From Rhodobacteraceae bacterium UBA2776 (GTDB lineage: Bacteria; Pseudomonadota; Alphaproteobacteria; Rhodobacterales; Rhodobacteraceae): a stretch of 64,000 bases of DNA. Shown here piece by piece: positions 1-10,120 of this stretch. Where the stretch lies: NCBI GenBank assembly GCA_002352425.1, contig DEIK01000074.1, positions 1-64,000 of the forward strand, written 5' to 3'. The notes beneath the pieces are model-generated. The model saw only the letters and a list, made by a program, of their open reading frames with translations. It ran no database searches and was not told the DNA's origin. Position numbers and translations under genes: made by a program. Numbering within the stretch: position 1 is the first letter of the stretch; every line of letters begins with the position of its first letter.

Positions 1-24
1 GGCTGGATCGAAGAATCCATCTAA
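1..24 (+). CDS. 3' end of an upstream gene (last seven codons)
   Basis: Frame 1 reads GWIEESI followed by TAA, and a terminator-like hairpin follows 25 nt later, so this is probably the C-terminus of a gene whose body lies outside the window. Thioredoxins of this lineage often end in a short Trp-containing helix and can lie near hslV, so a thioredoxin is one possibility, but seven residues cannot establish it. Confidence 0.35.
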   Translation, partial: GWIEESI

Positions 25-48
25 CTCGGATACATAAATTCGGATTAA

Positions 49-77
49 GGGGTGCAGTTTTGCGCCCCTTTTTCTTT
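49..77 (+). terminator. Rho-independent terminator upstream of hslV
   Basis: The 8-bp stem GGGGTGCA/TGCGCCCC has one G-T wobble and a GTTT loop. It is followed at once by TTTTTCTTT. This is a typical intrinsic terminator and separates the upstream partial gene from the hslVU operon. Confidence 0.8.
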
Positions 78-82
78 GCCAA

Positions 83-113
83 CTTGTGTTGCCCGCCCGC
101 CATTGCCATATAG
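83..113 (+). promoter_or_regulatory. Possible heat-shock (RpoH-type) promoter of hslV
   Basis: CTTGTG at 83-88 is separated by 18 nt from CATATAG at 107-113. This resembles the CTTG / CYTATNT pattern of alphaproteobacterial sigma-32 promoters, with mismatches. Its position between a terminator and hslV, a classic heat-shock gene, supports the reading, but the match is imperfect and no transcription start is known. Confidence 0.3.
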
Positions 114-136
114 GACGGAACCAACAGGAGAACGAG

Positions 137-694
137 ATGGCTGACGATCAATTTCCAGGATGGCATGGCACCACAATCATAGGTGTGAAAAAAGGCGGCC
201 AAGTCGTTATCGCGGGCGATGGTCAGGTCAGCATTGGCCAGACCGTAATGAAAGGCACGGCCAAAAAAGTGCGCCGTCTGTCGCCGGGTGGGTTTGACGT
301 TGTGGCTGGTTTTGCCGGATCGACGGCGGACGCGTTTACCCTACTGGAACGGCTTGAAGCCAAACTGGAGGCAACACCGGGTCAATTGGCGCGGGCCTCG
401 GTCGAGTTGGCCAAAGATTGGCGCACCGACAAGTATCTGCAAAAACTGGAGGCGATGTTGATCGTTTCCGATGGAAAAGACATATTTGTGATCACCGGCG
501 CAGGTGATGTGTTGGAGCCTGAACATGACGTCACAGCAATCGGGTCGGGCGGGAACTATGCGTTGGCGGCGGCGCGGGCCTTGATGGACACCAAGTTGAG
601 CGCCGAAGATGTGGCGCGCAAGGCAATGGCGATTGCGGCGGATATTTGTGTCTATACCAACGGCAATCTGACCGTTGAAACGATTAAAGGGTAA
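137..694 (+). CDS. hslV: ATP-dependent protease subunit HslV
   Basis: HslV is the peptidase of the HslVU (ClpYQ) protease: two hexameric rings that degrade misfolded cytoplasmic proteins fed in by the HslU ATPase. The 185-residue length is normal. The sequence [12 protein letters not shown] at residues 10-21 contains the N-terminal nucleophile threonine (Thr12), exposed after removal of a short propeptide as usual in alphaproteobacteria. [20 protein letters not shown] is the family signature. The ATG at 137 is chosen because AGGAG lies 6 nt upstream; an in-frame extension to 86 has no such site and is not conserved-looking. hslU follows after one intervening gene. Confidence 0.98.
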   Translation: MADDQFPGWHGTTIIGVKKGGQVVIAGDGQVSIGQTVMKGTAKKVRRLSPGGFDVVAGFAGSTADAFTLLERLEAKLEATPGQLARASVELAKDWRTDKYLQKLEAMLIVSDGKDIFVITGAGDVLEPEHDVTAIGSGGNYALAAARALMDTKLSAEDVARKAMAIAADICVYTNGNLTVETIKG

Positions 695-700
695 GTTCAG

Positions 701-1769
701 TTGAGCGATTTTTCCAAAGACGACATTCGGGCCGCCGTTGCGGCTGGTGTGATGAACGAAGGTCAGGCGGCAAGCCTGCTGGCCTTGGCACAAGAACGTC
801 TGGGCGTGCGCGACGGATTGGCCAACGATGATGAACCGTTCGAGTTTTTCAAAGGGTTCAGCGAGATTTTTGTCACTGTCGGGTTGTGGCTGTTGTTCTC
901 TGGCATCCTCACCTTTGGGGCTGTCATTGGCGGTGGCCTTGGGGTCTCTATTGTTGGCATGATCCTGACATGGGTTTTTGCACTGTATTTCAACTTGAAG
1001 CGCCGGATGAGTCTGCCAAGCATATCGCTGGCGGCAGGATTTGGCATCTTTCTGGGCGCCACGGTCCTCAATTTGCTCAGCCCATCCAGTAACAATATTG
1101 ATGCGTGGCACTTAATAATTATGGGTGCTTTTGGCATGGTTGGAATGTTGATGTATTTCCGCATCTTCAAACTGCCATTTTCAATGTTTGTGTTCGGCAT
1201 TTTTGGGCTGATTTTGATCTATGCTGCCATGAGCTCTCAAGGCTCAAGCCTGCCGTTGCGCGATTTTCCCAAAGGTCTGTTTGACCTAAGCGAAAGCTCT
1301 GGCCTTGCATTGGGCTCCTTGGTCTTTGGCTTCATCGCCTTTGGGTTGGGAATCTATTTCGACACCAAGGATCCACACCGCATCAGCCGCTTTTCGGCGA
1401 CCGGATTTTGGCTGCACTTGCTGGCCGCGCCTGCGATCGTCAACACAATGGCGCTGACGCTTTATAACAGTGGCGGCCCTTCGGCATATTTACTGACTGC
1501 ATTGCTGTTGTTCGTTGTGACGATCATATCGCTGATCATTGATCGGCGCTCGTTCCTGACGGCTGGTATTGGCTATCTTGGGGCCATTATCGTCTGGGCG
1601 ATGGGTAGCAATTTAGGCAATGAGGTTGGCATGGTTTACACACTGCTTATCCTTGGCGCATTCATTACAGCGCTTGGCACATGGTGGGTTCAAATCCGCT
1701 CGTGGTTGATGCGTTTGCTGCCAGATTTTCCTTACAAAGACCGTTTCCCTCCTTACATTCGAGGCCATC

Positions 1770-1777
<8 letters not shown>
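701..1777 (+). CDS. Multi-pass membrane protein of unknown function between hslV and hslU
   Basis: This 358-residue protein has a soluble N-terminus of about 55 residues, predicted helical ([20 protein letters not shown]), followed by roughly ten hydrophobic segments. It recalls the DUF2157-type membrane proteins, whose N-terminal helical region also precedes a polytopic domain, but assignment to that family was not tested. The start is TTG, six nt after the hslV stop, and the last eight nt overlap the hslU start, so it is probably co-transcribed and translationally coupled with both protease genes. No catalytic motif is visible. Its place in a heat-shock protease operon suggests, but does not show, a role in envelope or protein quality control. 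Confidence 0.85.
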
Positions 1778-3077
<1,300 letters not shown>

Positions 3078-3086
3078 CATCGGCGA

Positions 3087-4196
3087 ATGAGCCGCTTTCT
3101 ACGCCTCCTGATTGTCTCAAGTCTAAGCCTTGTCGTGGCCTGCACGCCACGCGGGACGATTACCTTGTTTCCGGATGCAGCGGGTGTTGGACTGTCGCGT
3201 CATATTTTTGTTGGCACCACACGGGGCGTTGATGATGACGGGCGGTTGAACAACAACCGCTCCCCCAATGTGTCCTATCATCGCTATGATGTTTCCGTGC
3301 CGCCAAAACATGAAGTCGGGGAAATTGAGTGGCCCAAGCGCAAGCCAGATGCCGCCAAAAATTTCCTGACCACCTCCGTAAACCACTATCCCGCCGCCCC
3401 TGGCTTTAAGGCCGACTTAGCAAGATCATTGCGCAGCCGTCCAAAGGGACAACGCGAGGTCGCGCTGTTTGTGCATGGGTTCAACAACACTTATGCCGAA
3501 GGTATTTACCGGCTTGCGCAACTGTCTGCTGATATGGAAATGCCCAACCCGTCGGTGCATTTTTCATGGCCCAGCGCAGGTAGTACGCTTGGCTATGGCT
3601 ATGACCGGGATAGCATTTTATCCGCACGAGACGGGTTAGAAGAGTTGATCAAAACCATCCGCTCAGCAGGCGCCGATCAAATTTTGTTGGTTGGCCATTC
3701 TATGGGTGCATTGTTGTCTATGGAAACGCTGCGCCAAATGGCAATTTCCGATGTTCGGTCAATGAATCGGTCCATAAGCGGCGTGATTTTAATTTCCCCT
3801 GACATTGATGTTGATGTGTTTCGCAGGCAGGCGGATCGGATTGGCCCTCTTCCGCAACCCTTTGTGATTTTCACCTCCTCAAAAGATCGCGCACTGCGAC
3901 TGTCCGCGCGTCTGTCTGGACAACAAGAGCGCCTTGGAACGGTTCGAAATTCCAGGCGGTTAAAGGGTCTGGAAATTGCCCTGCTTGATGTCACTGATTT
4001 TTCAGAAGGGCCAACGGGCCATTTTAATGCGGCCACGTCGCCGTCCCTAATCAAAATTCTGAAACGGCTGAATGATGTGAATATTGCCTTTCGAAATGAT
4101 CCGGCAGGCCGAACCGGTCTTTTGTCAGGTACGATTTTGACAGTCCAGCAGGCAACGAACCTCATCCTTTCGGCCACCACGGTCAAACCGGATTAG
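3087..4196 (+). CDS. Alpha/beta hydrolase lipoprotein (DUF900 type)
   Basis: The N-terminus is a lipoprotein signal peptide ending LVVAC (Cys19), so the 369-residue protein is probably anchored in the envelope. The hydrolase core has the oxyanion-type motif ALFVHGFNNTYAEG and the nucleophile elbow GHSMGA with Ser205. Hydrolases of this type (DUF900) are esterase-like and mostly uncharacterised; the substrate is unknown. The gene starts nine nt after the hslU stop with only a weak ribosome site, so it may be read through from the hslU transcript. An MFS transporter follows after ten nt. Confidence 0.85.
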   Translation: MSRFLRLLIVSSLSLVVACTPRGTITLFPDAAGVGLSRHIFVGTTRGVDDDGRLNNNRSPNVSYHRYDVSVPPKHEVGEIEWPKRKPDAAKNFLTTSVNHYPAAPGFKADLARSLRSRPKGQREVALFVHGFNNTYAEGIYRLAQLSADMEMPNPSVHFSWPSAGSTLGYGYDRDSILSARDGLEELIKTIRSAGADQILLVGHSMGALLSMETLRQMAISDVRSMNRSISGVILISPDIDVDVFRRQADRIGPLPQPFVIFTSSKDRALRLSARLSGQQERLGTVRNSRRLKGLEIALLDVTDFSEGPTGHFNAATSPSLIKILKRLNDVNIAFRNDPAGRTGLLSGTILTVQQATNLILSATTVKPD

Positions 4197-4206
4197 CGCA
4201 ACAACA

Positions 4207-5430
4207 ATGACTTTCCTTCAGTTTACGCGCCAGAATGCACGCTGGCTTTTTGTTGGCACCTTACTCACCTTGATGTCCAGTTTTGGGCAGACGTTTTTTA
4301 TCTCAATTTTCTCGGGCGAGATCCGGGAGGCGTTTTCACTGTCGCACGGCGCTTGGGGTGGCATTTACGCGGTCGGCACTTTGGCGTCGGCAATTGTTAT
4401 GGTCTGGGCCGGCACACTAACAGACCGATTTCGTGTGCGCGTTTTGGGGGCCGTGTGTTTGGGCGGATTGGCTGTGGCCAGCTTGGCAATGGCTGTGATC
4501 CCATCCGTATGGGCCCTGCCGTTTGTCATTTTCGCGCTGCGATTAATGGGTCAAGGCATGACCAGCCACATCGCGGCCGTTTCGATGGCGCGATGGTTTG
4601 TCGAAACAAGGGGGCGCGCATTGGCACTGGCGTCATTGGGCTATGCCATTGGTGAATCGCTGTTGCCGTTGATATTTGTAACGCTGCTTACAGTGATGTC
4701 GTGGCGTTCACTTTGGGTTGTGGCGGCGGTGTTGGCGTTGCTTTCGGTCCCATTGTTGATGCGCTTGCTGAAATCAGAGCGCACACCAAAATCGGTTGCT
4801 GAAAGTTCCCACGCTTATGGCATGTCCCAGCACCATTGGATCCGGCGCGAAGTTCTTGGACATCGGTTGTTTTGGTACATGGTTCCCACGTTGTTGGGCC
4901 TTTCAGCATTCGGGACCGCGTTCTTTTTCCAGCAGGTCCATCTGGCCGAAACCAAAGGCTGGAGTCATGCTGGCCTTGTCGCCTTGTTTCCTGTGCTGAC
5001 CGCCGTCAGCATTGGCGCAACCCTTGTTTCGGGCTGGGCGATTGATCGATTTGGCACAGCCCGCATTGCGCCGCTTTATCAACTGCCCATCGTTGTGGGG
5101 TTCGTGATCTTGGGGATCGCGGAAACCTTATTGGGGGCCGCCGTGGCAATTGTATTTATGTCGTTCACGATTGGCGCTGGACCAACGGTTCCCAGCGCAT
5201 TTTGGGCAGAATTTTACGGCACACGCCATCTGGGCAGTATCAAGGCTATGATCGCCGCGATTATGGTTTTCGGATCTGCCATTGGCCCAGGATTAACCGG
5301 ATTGCTGATTGATTATGGCATCATATTCGAGGACCAAATGAACGGTATTGCGCTCTATTTCGTGTTTGCCTCGGGAATGGCGTGGTTGGGCATTCAGCAA
5401 GCCAAACACTTGCTACCGGTTACGTCTTAG
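4207..5430 (+). CDS. Major facilitator superfamily transporter
   Basis: This 407-residue inner-membrane protein has about twelve hydrophobic segments and the loop motif GTLTDRFRVRVLG between helices 2 and 3, typical of MFS carriers. A second related loop (SGWAIDRFGTARIAPL) lies after helix 8. It most resembles the large group of uncharacterised monocarboxylate/oxalate-formate-like carriers of marine Rhodobacterales; the substrate cannot be inferred. Its 3' end overlaps the oppositely oriented Smr-domain gene by 18 nt. Confidence 0.88.
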   Translation: MTFLQFTRQNARWLFVGTLLTLMSSFGQTFFISIFSGEIREAFSLSHGAWGGIYAVGTLASAIVMVWAGTLTDRFRVRVLGAVCLGGLAVASLAMAVIPSVWALPFVIFALRLMGQGMTSHIAAVSMARWFVETRGRALALASLGYAIGESLLPLIFVTLLTVMSWRSLWVVAAVLALLSVPLLMRLLKSERTPKSVAESSHAYGMSQHHWIRREVLGHRLFWYMVPTLLGLSAFGTAFFFQQVHLAETKGWSHAGLVALFPVLTAVSIGATLVSGWAIDRFGTARIAPLYQLPIVVGFVILGIAETLLGAAVAIVFMSFTIGAGPTVPSAFWAEFYGTRHLGSIKAMIAAIMVFGSAIGPGLTGLLIDYGIIFEDQMNGIALYFVFASGMAWLGIQQAKHLLPVTS

Positions 5431-6003
5431 ATAAACGTAATAGGCCCCTTCTCCGCCGTGTTTTAGGTGCGCGGGTGTCACCTGAATGACCAATGCACCC
5501 AGCGGCGGGGCCATCAGCCAATGCGGAACCTGCTGACGCAGCACGCCGCGCCGTTCGGGAATTGGGCCTGTACCAGACGTGCCTGATTTCCCCTTGCCCG
5601 TCACCACCAAAACCAGACGTTTACCCTGTGCATGGGTGCGCTGGATAAAACCGTTCAAAGTGGGGTGAGCTTGCGCCAAGGTCATCCCGTGCAAATCAAT
5701 TTTGGCCTCAATGCCCAATTTGCCGCGCTTCATTTTACCGTAAGCTTTGCGATCCATCTGGATCGCTGAACTCATCAAATGATCGGCAATCGGTGGGGCA
5801 AGATCATGTTGAGGGGTAGCTTTGCGGGCCATATGTCCGATACCGAAATGCTGCACGTGATGCTTTGGTGGAACCTTGTTCAGATGCTCTACGGCCTGCT
5901 TCATAGGTTGGGCGCGTTCGGGGTGCATCGGCACTGATTGCTCGGCCACGCGCTGCCACAGCTCACGCTCTTCTGGCCGCAAGCCACGGGTTTTTCGGCT
6001 CAT
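5413..6003 (-). CDS. Smr-domain protein (DNA endonuclease-like)
   Basis: The C-terminal half of this 196-residue protein is an Smr domain. It contains the motifs KIDLHGMTLAQAHPTL (about residues 95-110) and VVTGKGKSG, which form the nucleic-acid-binding and nicking site in MutS2 C-terminal domains and stand-alone Smr proteins. The N-terminal half is basic and apparently disordered. The start ATG overlaps the mltA stop by four nt, so the two are co-translated. Stand-alone Smr proteins have been linked to DNA nicking or RNA metabolism; the role here is unproven. Confidence 0.9.
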   Translation of the reverse strand: MSRKTRGLRPEERELWQRVAEQSVPMHPERAQPMKQAVEHLNKVPPKHHVQHFGIGHMARKATPQHDLAPPIADHLMSSAIQMDRKAYGKMKRGKLGIEAKIDLHGMTLAQAHPTLNGFIQRTHAQGKRLVLVVTGKGKSGTSGTGPIPERRGVLRQQVPHWLMAPPLGALVIQVTPAHLKHGGEGAYYVYLRRNR

Positions 6004-7040
6004 TCGTCGAACTCCGGTGCCAAGGCAAAAGCCGTTTGGATCGGCATCAAAACCACCATACGGCCGGGATCACGGATGGCCCCTGCCGCACGCCCTGCGT
6101 CATCACCCGAGCCATAAAATATGTCGGCGCGTTGTGCGCCTTTGATGGCTGACCCTGTATCTTGGGCCACCATCAAACGGCGGATCGCTTCGCGCCCGTC
6201 CTTTTCCAACCAGACAGGCGCGCCAAGCGGCGTGAACCGTGGATCGACCGCCAATGTTCGACCTGTTGTGACAGACCGGTTCATCGCCCCGATTGGCCCT
6301 TTTGACGACGGCACTTTGGTAATCTTGCGAAAGAAAACAAATGATGGATTGTGGCGCAGCAATTCGGCCCCTTCATAGGGATTACGCCGCACCCAGTTTT
6401 GGATGACTTGGGCCGAGACCTGATGCTTGGAATAGATGCCGCGCCGGATCAGTTCCTGACCAATCGAGCGATAGTTGCGGCTGTTCTTGCCGCCATACCC
6501 GACCCGCATGGTGTTGCCATTGGTCAGGCGCACACGGCCCGACCCTTGAATTTGTAAGAAGAAAACTTCGACCGGATCGTCGATCCAAACCAGTTCAAGC
6601 CCACGACCATTCAACGCACCTGTTTCCTCGATCTGCCGACGGGTCAGCCACGGTATGCCATTTTTGACCTCTGGAGGTTTGCGATACAGCGGGTAGCGAA
6701 AACGCGCGGTTGGGGTGAGAGAGCCATTCAGTTCTGGCTCATAGTAGCCAGTGAAAAGCGCCTCTTTACCGTCCTCGATCAGCACGGGGCGAAAGAACAT
6801 CTCAAAATAGGTTTTGGCACTTGGATGGGTTTTGGCCAACCCGCAAAGCGCCTTCCACTCGCTGTCTTTATTGATCGAACAGGTTTCGAGAAATGCAGTC
6901 AGGGCGGCGGTGTGGTCGTCGTCCTCCCATCCTGCCAAATCATCGAACTTCAGCAAGGAATATTCAGCCGCCGCGCTGGGGGTTGGCTGGCTCATGATAG
7001 CCGCCAACAGGAACACCACAACGCGAACGGCATGCATCAT
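6000..7040 (-). CDS. mltA: Membrane-bound lytic murein transglycosylase A
   Basis: MltA cleaves the MurNAc-GlcNAc glycan bond of peptidoglycan with 1,6-anhydro product formation, in the periplasm. The 346-residue protein begins with a signal peptide (hydrophobic VVVFLLAAIM, cleavage near PSAAA). It carries the MltA domain (FTGYYEPELNGS) and a C-terminal 3D domain with QDTGSAIKGAQRADIFYG, where the Asp of QDTG matches the family catalytic acid. Unlike the E. coli protein there is no clear lipobox. Its start overlaps the stop of the upstream Tim44-like gene, and its stop overlaps the Smr gene, making a three-gene operon. Confidence 0.95.
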   Translation of the reverse strand: MMHAVRVVVFLLAAIMSQPTPSAAAEYSLLKFDDLAGWEDDDHTAALTAFLETCSINKDSEWKALCGLAKTHPSAKTYFEMFFRPVLIEDGKEALFTGYYEPELNGSLTPTARFRYPLYRKPPEVKNGIPWLTRRQIEETGALNGRGLELVWIDDPVEVFFLQIQGSGRVRLTNGNTMRVGYGGKNSRNYRSIGQELIRRGIYSKHQVSAQVIQNWVRRNPYEGAELLRHNPSFVFFRKITKVPSSKGPIGAMNRSVTTGRTLAVDPRFTPLGAPVWLEKDGREAIRRLMVAQDTGSAIKGAQRADIFYGSGDDAGRAAGAIRDPGRMVVLMPIQTAFALAPEFDE

Positions 7041-7702
7041 TCCCCTGTTGCCACCAGCTTCCAGTTGGGGTCGTTGGAGCCCATTTCACGGGCAAAGGTC
7101 CAAATGTCTTTTTGCTTTTTGACCTCGTTGACCTTGCCCTCGACAATGTCACCGGCTTTGTCGCGCACAACGGATGTCAGCTCGCCAACAAATTTGACCG
7201 TGACTTCGCCGCGGCTTTTGGATTTTAGGAACTTGGCCTTGGTCAATGTGGTTTCGCGCACGCCAATGAAACTCGCGTCAATGGTCAAACCTTGGTCTTC
7301 GCGGTGGGCAACGACTTCGGTGAAAGTTTCAAACACCTCGTCGGACAGGAACGGCTGGATCGCGTTTAAGTCACCGCGCTCGAACCCCATCAGGATCATT
7401 TCGTAAGCGCCGCGCGCACCCTGCAAAAACTCGCCCACGCCAAAACTTGGCTCGGCGGCTTTCATCGCTGCCAATGCTTTGGCGGCAGGGCTGCCCTCTT
7501 TGACATGGTCCGTGATATCACGATCTGGCCCGCCTTCAATCACCTCAAAAGCTTGGCGTTTTTCCGAGGCCTTGTCAGGTTGCGGTGCTGACGAGGGCGG
7601 TTTTTCAAAACCTTCACGGGTGCCCAATACGCTTTTCAGCTTTAGGATCAGAAAGACTGCGATGCCTGCCAAAACAAGCAGCTGGATCATTGGGGTGTTC
7701 AT
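7037..7702 (-). CDS. Tim44-like domain protein, membrane-anchored
   Basis: This 221-residue protein has one N-terminal transmembrane helix (IQLLVLAGIAVFLILKL), a charged linker, and a C-terminal Tim44/NTF2-like domain (VGEFLQGARGAYEMILMGFERGDLNAIQPFLS). In alphaproteobacteria this domain is related to mitochondrial Tim44, which tethers Hsp70 at the import channel; the bacterial function is not settled. The ATG at 7702 is preferred because GAGG lies seven nt upstream; a TTG one codon earlier is possible. It heads the mltA-Smr operon. Confidence 0.9.
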   Translation of the reverse strand: MNTPMIQLLVLAGIAVFLILKLKSVLGTREGFEKPPSSAPQPDKASEKRQAFEVIEGGPDRDITDHVKEGSPAAKALAAMKAAEPSFGVGEFLQGARGAYEMILMGFERGDLNAIQPFLSDEVFETFTEVVAHREDQGLTIDASFIGVRETTLTKAKFLKSKSRGEVTVKFVGELTSVVRDKAGDIVEGKVNEVKKQKDIWTFAREMGSNDPNWKLVATGE

Positions 7703-7811
7703 CAAAACCTCATTTCAAAGACTAAATCATGGTAACAGTGGTCGTTCGCACATATGTAAGGGCTGGACATAAGCAAGTCCACCATACGCATAACGTCTAT
7801 ATGAGGGTTCT

Positions 7812-8291
7812 ATGTGGTTATTTCTACTGTTTGTCGCGGTTCCACTGATCGAAATCGCGCTTTTCATCGAAGTCGGGGGCTTTTTGGGTCTGCCGACCAC
7901 ACTTGCGATCGTGATAGTGACCGCATTTTTGGGCACATGGTTGGTCCGCGCCCAAGGGGCCGCCGCCTTGAACCAAGTGCGCGGATCGTTTTCCAATATG
8001 CAAGACCCGTCCGAGCCACTGGCGAACGGCGCGATGATCTTGTTTGCGGGCGCCTTGCTGCTGACACCAGGGTTTTTCACGGACGCTGTTGGGTTTTTAC
8101 TTCTGTTCCCACCGTTTCGCGCGGCTGCTTTTAGATACGTCAAAAGCCGCGTCACCGTGCAGACGTTTTCAACCGGTACACCACCGCATCAGCGTCAAAG
8201 CCCGCCTGAAAATGTGATTGACGGCGAATATACCGAAGTTTCACCCGATAAACCGCCCTCAAAGGGCAACTCTGGCTGGACCAAGGATTGA
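7812..8291 (+). CDS. fxsA: FxsA family membrane protein
   Basis: This 159-residue integral membrane protein has the FxsA signature: FLLFVAVPLIEIALFIEVGG, then a second hydrophobic segment with TAFLGTWLVRAQG, and a third with LLLTPGFFTDAVGF. E. coli FxsA is known for relieving exclusion of phage T7 when overexpressed; the cellular role is unclear. The C-terminal 35 residues are polar and low complexity. It is divergent from the Tim44-like gene and lies 57 nt before secB. Confidence 0.93.
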   Translation: MWLFLLFVAVPLIEIALFIEVGGFLGLPTTLAIVIVTAFLGTWLVRAQGAAALNQVRGSFSNMQDPSEPLANGAMILFAGALLLTPGFFTDAVGFLLLFPPFRAAAFRYVKSRVTVQTFSTGTPPHQRQSPPENVIDGEYTEVSPDKPPSKGNSGWTKD

Positions 8292-8348
8292 GGCCCGTGA
8301 CGGGACCTGCTAACGATTGCGCAAATTAATTCCTTCAGGAGAACGACT

Positions 8349-8837
8349 ATGGCCGAAAACGGTGCCGAAGCCCCACAAATCAAGATGCAAGTTCTTGCAC
8401 AGTTCATCAAAGATCTGTCGTTTGAAAACGCTGTTGCCCAAAAAGGTATTTCTGGCGACGTTCAGCCGGACATTCAGGTGCAGGTCAATCTAGACGCTAA
8501 AAAGCGCCCGGATGATCACCAGTTTGAGGTTGTGACCAAGTTCAACATCACCTCAAAAAACAAAGGTGGCGATGAGCCATTGTTTCTGCTTGAGTTGGAA
8601 TATGGCGGAATTTTCCACGTTGAAAACGTACCAGAAGACCAGCTGCACCCGTTTTTGCTGATCGAATGCCCACGGATGCTGTTTCCTTACGTGCGGCGCA
8701 TCGTTGGTGATGTGACCCGTGATGGTGGCTTCCCGCCGCTGAACCTGGAAACTATTGATTTCCTTGCGCTATATCGCTCTGAATTGGCGCGCCGCGCCGA
8801 GTCAGAAGGCGAAGCTGCAAAGCCAGCCGACGCCTAA
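8349..8837 (+). CDS. secB: Protein-export chaperone SecB
   Basis: SecB is a tetrameric cytosolic chaperone that keeps precursors unfolded and passes them to SecA. The 162-residue protein contains the conserved segments IKDLSFENA, VQVNLDAK and HPFLLIECPRMLFPYVR, and ends in a disordered acidic tail. The ATG is preceded by CAGGAG at good distance. The gene converges on dnaQ with seven nt between the stop codons. Confidence 0.98.
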   Translation: MAENGAEAPQIKMQVLAQFIKDLSFENAVAQKGISGDVQPDIQVQVNLDAKKRPDDHQFEVVTKFNITSKNKGGDEPLFLLELEYGGIFHVENVPEDQLHPFLLIECPRMLFPYVRRIVGDVTRDGGFPPLNLETIDFLALYRSELARRAESEGEAAKPADA

Positions 8838-8850
8838 ACGCTGGCTATTT
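8821..8850. terminator. Possible bidirectional terminator between secB and dnaQ
   Basis: AGCCAGC at 8821-8827 pairs with GCTGGCT at 8840-8846 across a 12-nt loop containing the secB stop codon. ATTTTG follows on the + strand. The U-tract is short, so termination strength is doubtful, but the site lies exactly where two convergent genes meet. Confidence 0.4.
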
Positions 8851-9528
8851 TGACCAAATCGAGCCGTCGCCCATGTCCTTAACAAAGGTCTCGTGGGCGG
8901 CGGCTTCTTCGTTTGTAAGTTTTGATGCAAGCGGTGTGGGCCGTGGGCGCGGACGCCATGCATCACCAGTTCCCACGTCCTGTGATGACGCCTCGGCCGC
9001 CAAAGCAAATCCAGATTGGCGACCGCCCAGCAGTTCCAGATAAACCTCGGCCAAAATTTCGGAATCGAGCAACGCGCCGTGCAATGTCCGCGAGGAATTG
9101 TCGATGCCAAAGCGGCGGCACAACCCGTCGAGCGACGCATTCGCACCTGGGAATTTTTTACGGGCAATGGCCAATGTATCCAAGGCTTGGCTCATAGGCA
9201 GTTCAGGGCGGCCTACTTTTTGCAATTCAAAGTTCAGGAATTTCATATCGAATGAAGCGTTATGAATGACCATTATTGAGTCACCGACAAAATCGACGAA
9301 CGCCTGTGCAATGTCCTTGAACAGTGGTTTGTCAGCAAGAAATTCATCACCCAATCCGTGGACTTCAAACGCTGATTTGGGCATAGCGCGTTGCGGGCAG
9401 ATATATTGGTGATAGGTCTTGCCCGTTGGCATGTGGTTCAGCAATTCAACCGCGCCGATTTCAACAATGCGGTCGCCTTGGCTAGGCTCGAACCCAGTGG
9501 TTTCTGTATCCAATACGATTTCACGCAT
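8845..9528 (-). CDS. dnaQ: DNA polymerase III epsilon subunit (3'-5' proofreading exonuclease)
   Basis: Epsilon removes mispaired 3' nucleotides during replication as part of the Pol III core. The 227-residue protein has the DEDDh motifs: ExoI LDTETTGF (Asp7, Glu9), ExoII HNASFDMKFL, and ExoIII HGALLDSEILAEVYLE. The C-terminus that contacts alpha follows. It is the last gene of the leftward maf-aroE-coaE-dnaQ operon, with its start overlapping the coaE stop by eight nt. Confidence 0.97.
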   Translation of the reverse strand: MREIVLDTETTGFEPSQGDRIVEIGAVELLNHMPTGKTYHQYICPQRAMPKSAFEVHGLGDEFLADKPLFKDIAQAFVDFVGDSIMVIHNASFDMKFLNFELQKVGRPELPMSQALDTLAIARKKFPGANASLDGLCRRFGIDNSSRTLHGALLDSEILAEVYLELLGGRQSGFALAAEASSQDVGTGDAWRPRPRPTPLASKLTNEEAAAHETFVKDMGDGSIWSK

Positions 9529-10120
9529 CTATTTGCCCTTTGATTTGCGCCAGAACCATCTGTACTTGAGATTTTGCATCCTCAAGGGTGGTTGTTTCAA
9601 TCACATAATCGGCACGCTGGCGTTTTTGCGCGTCCGGCAGTTGTTTGGAAAGGATGATTTCGAACTGCGCTGGTGTCATCGCGGCACGTTCCAGAACCCG
9701 GGTGCGTTGAATTTCAGCAGGGGCAGTGACAACGACCACGGCATCCATCTGGTGATCTGATCCGGTTTCAAACAAAAGCGGTATGTCCAGCAGAACGATG
9801 TCCGATTGTGCATCTGCGATAAAAGCGGCCCGATCAGCGGCCACCAAAGGGTGTACGATCTGCTCGATTTGACCAAGCGCGGTGGCGTTGTCAGCAATCC
9901 ATGCTTTCAGCACATCACGGCTAACTGCACCATCAACCACGGCATCCGGATACAATGCTTGCAAAGGCGCAACCGCCGCGCCACCAACACCATAAAGACG
10001 ATGAACAGCGTTATCCGCATCCCAAACCGGCAGGCCAAGATCAGCAAACATTTGGGCGGTTGTGGATTTTCCCATCCCGATAGAACCCGTCAATCCGATA
10101 AGAAAAGGCTGTTTTTTCAT
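9521..10120 (-). CDS. coaE: Dephospho-CoA kinase
   Basis: CoaE catalyses the last step of coenzyme A synthesis, phosphorylating the ribose 3'-OH of dephospho-CoA with ATP. The 199-residue protein has the P-loop GSIGMGKST (about residues 12-20), the family segment VWDADNAVHRLY and LLDIPLLFETG. The start overlaps the aroE stop by four nt. Length and motifs are standard. Confidence 0.97.
   Translation of the reverse strand: MKKQPFLIGLTGSIGMGKSTTAQMFADLGLPVWDADNAVHRLYGVGGAAVAPLQALYPDAVVDGAVSRDVLKAWIADNATALGQIEQIVHPLVAADRAAFIADAQSDIVLLDIPLLFETGSDHQMDAVVVVTAPAEIQRTRVLERAAMTPAQFEIILSKQLPDAQKRQRADYVIETTTLEDAKSQVQMVLAQIKGQIDA

Noticed and set aside
341..1111. Open frame (256 codons) on the minus strand over hslV and the next gene
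   Set aside because: Covers two well-supported rightward genes; the translation has no recognisable domain.
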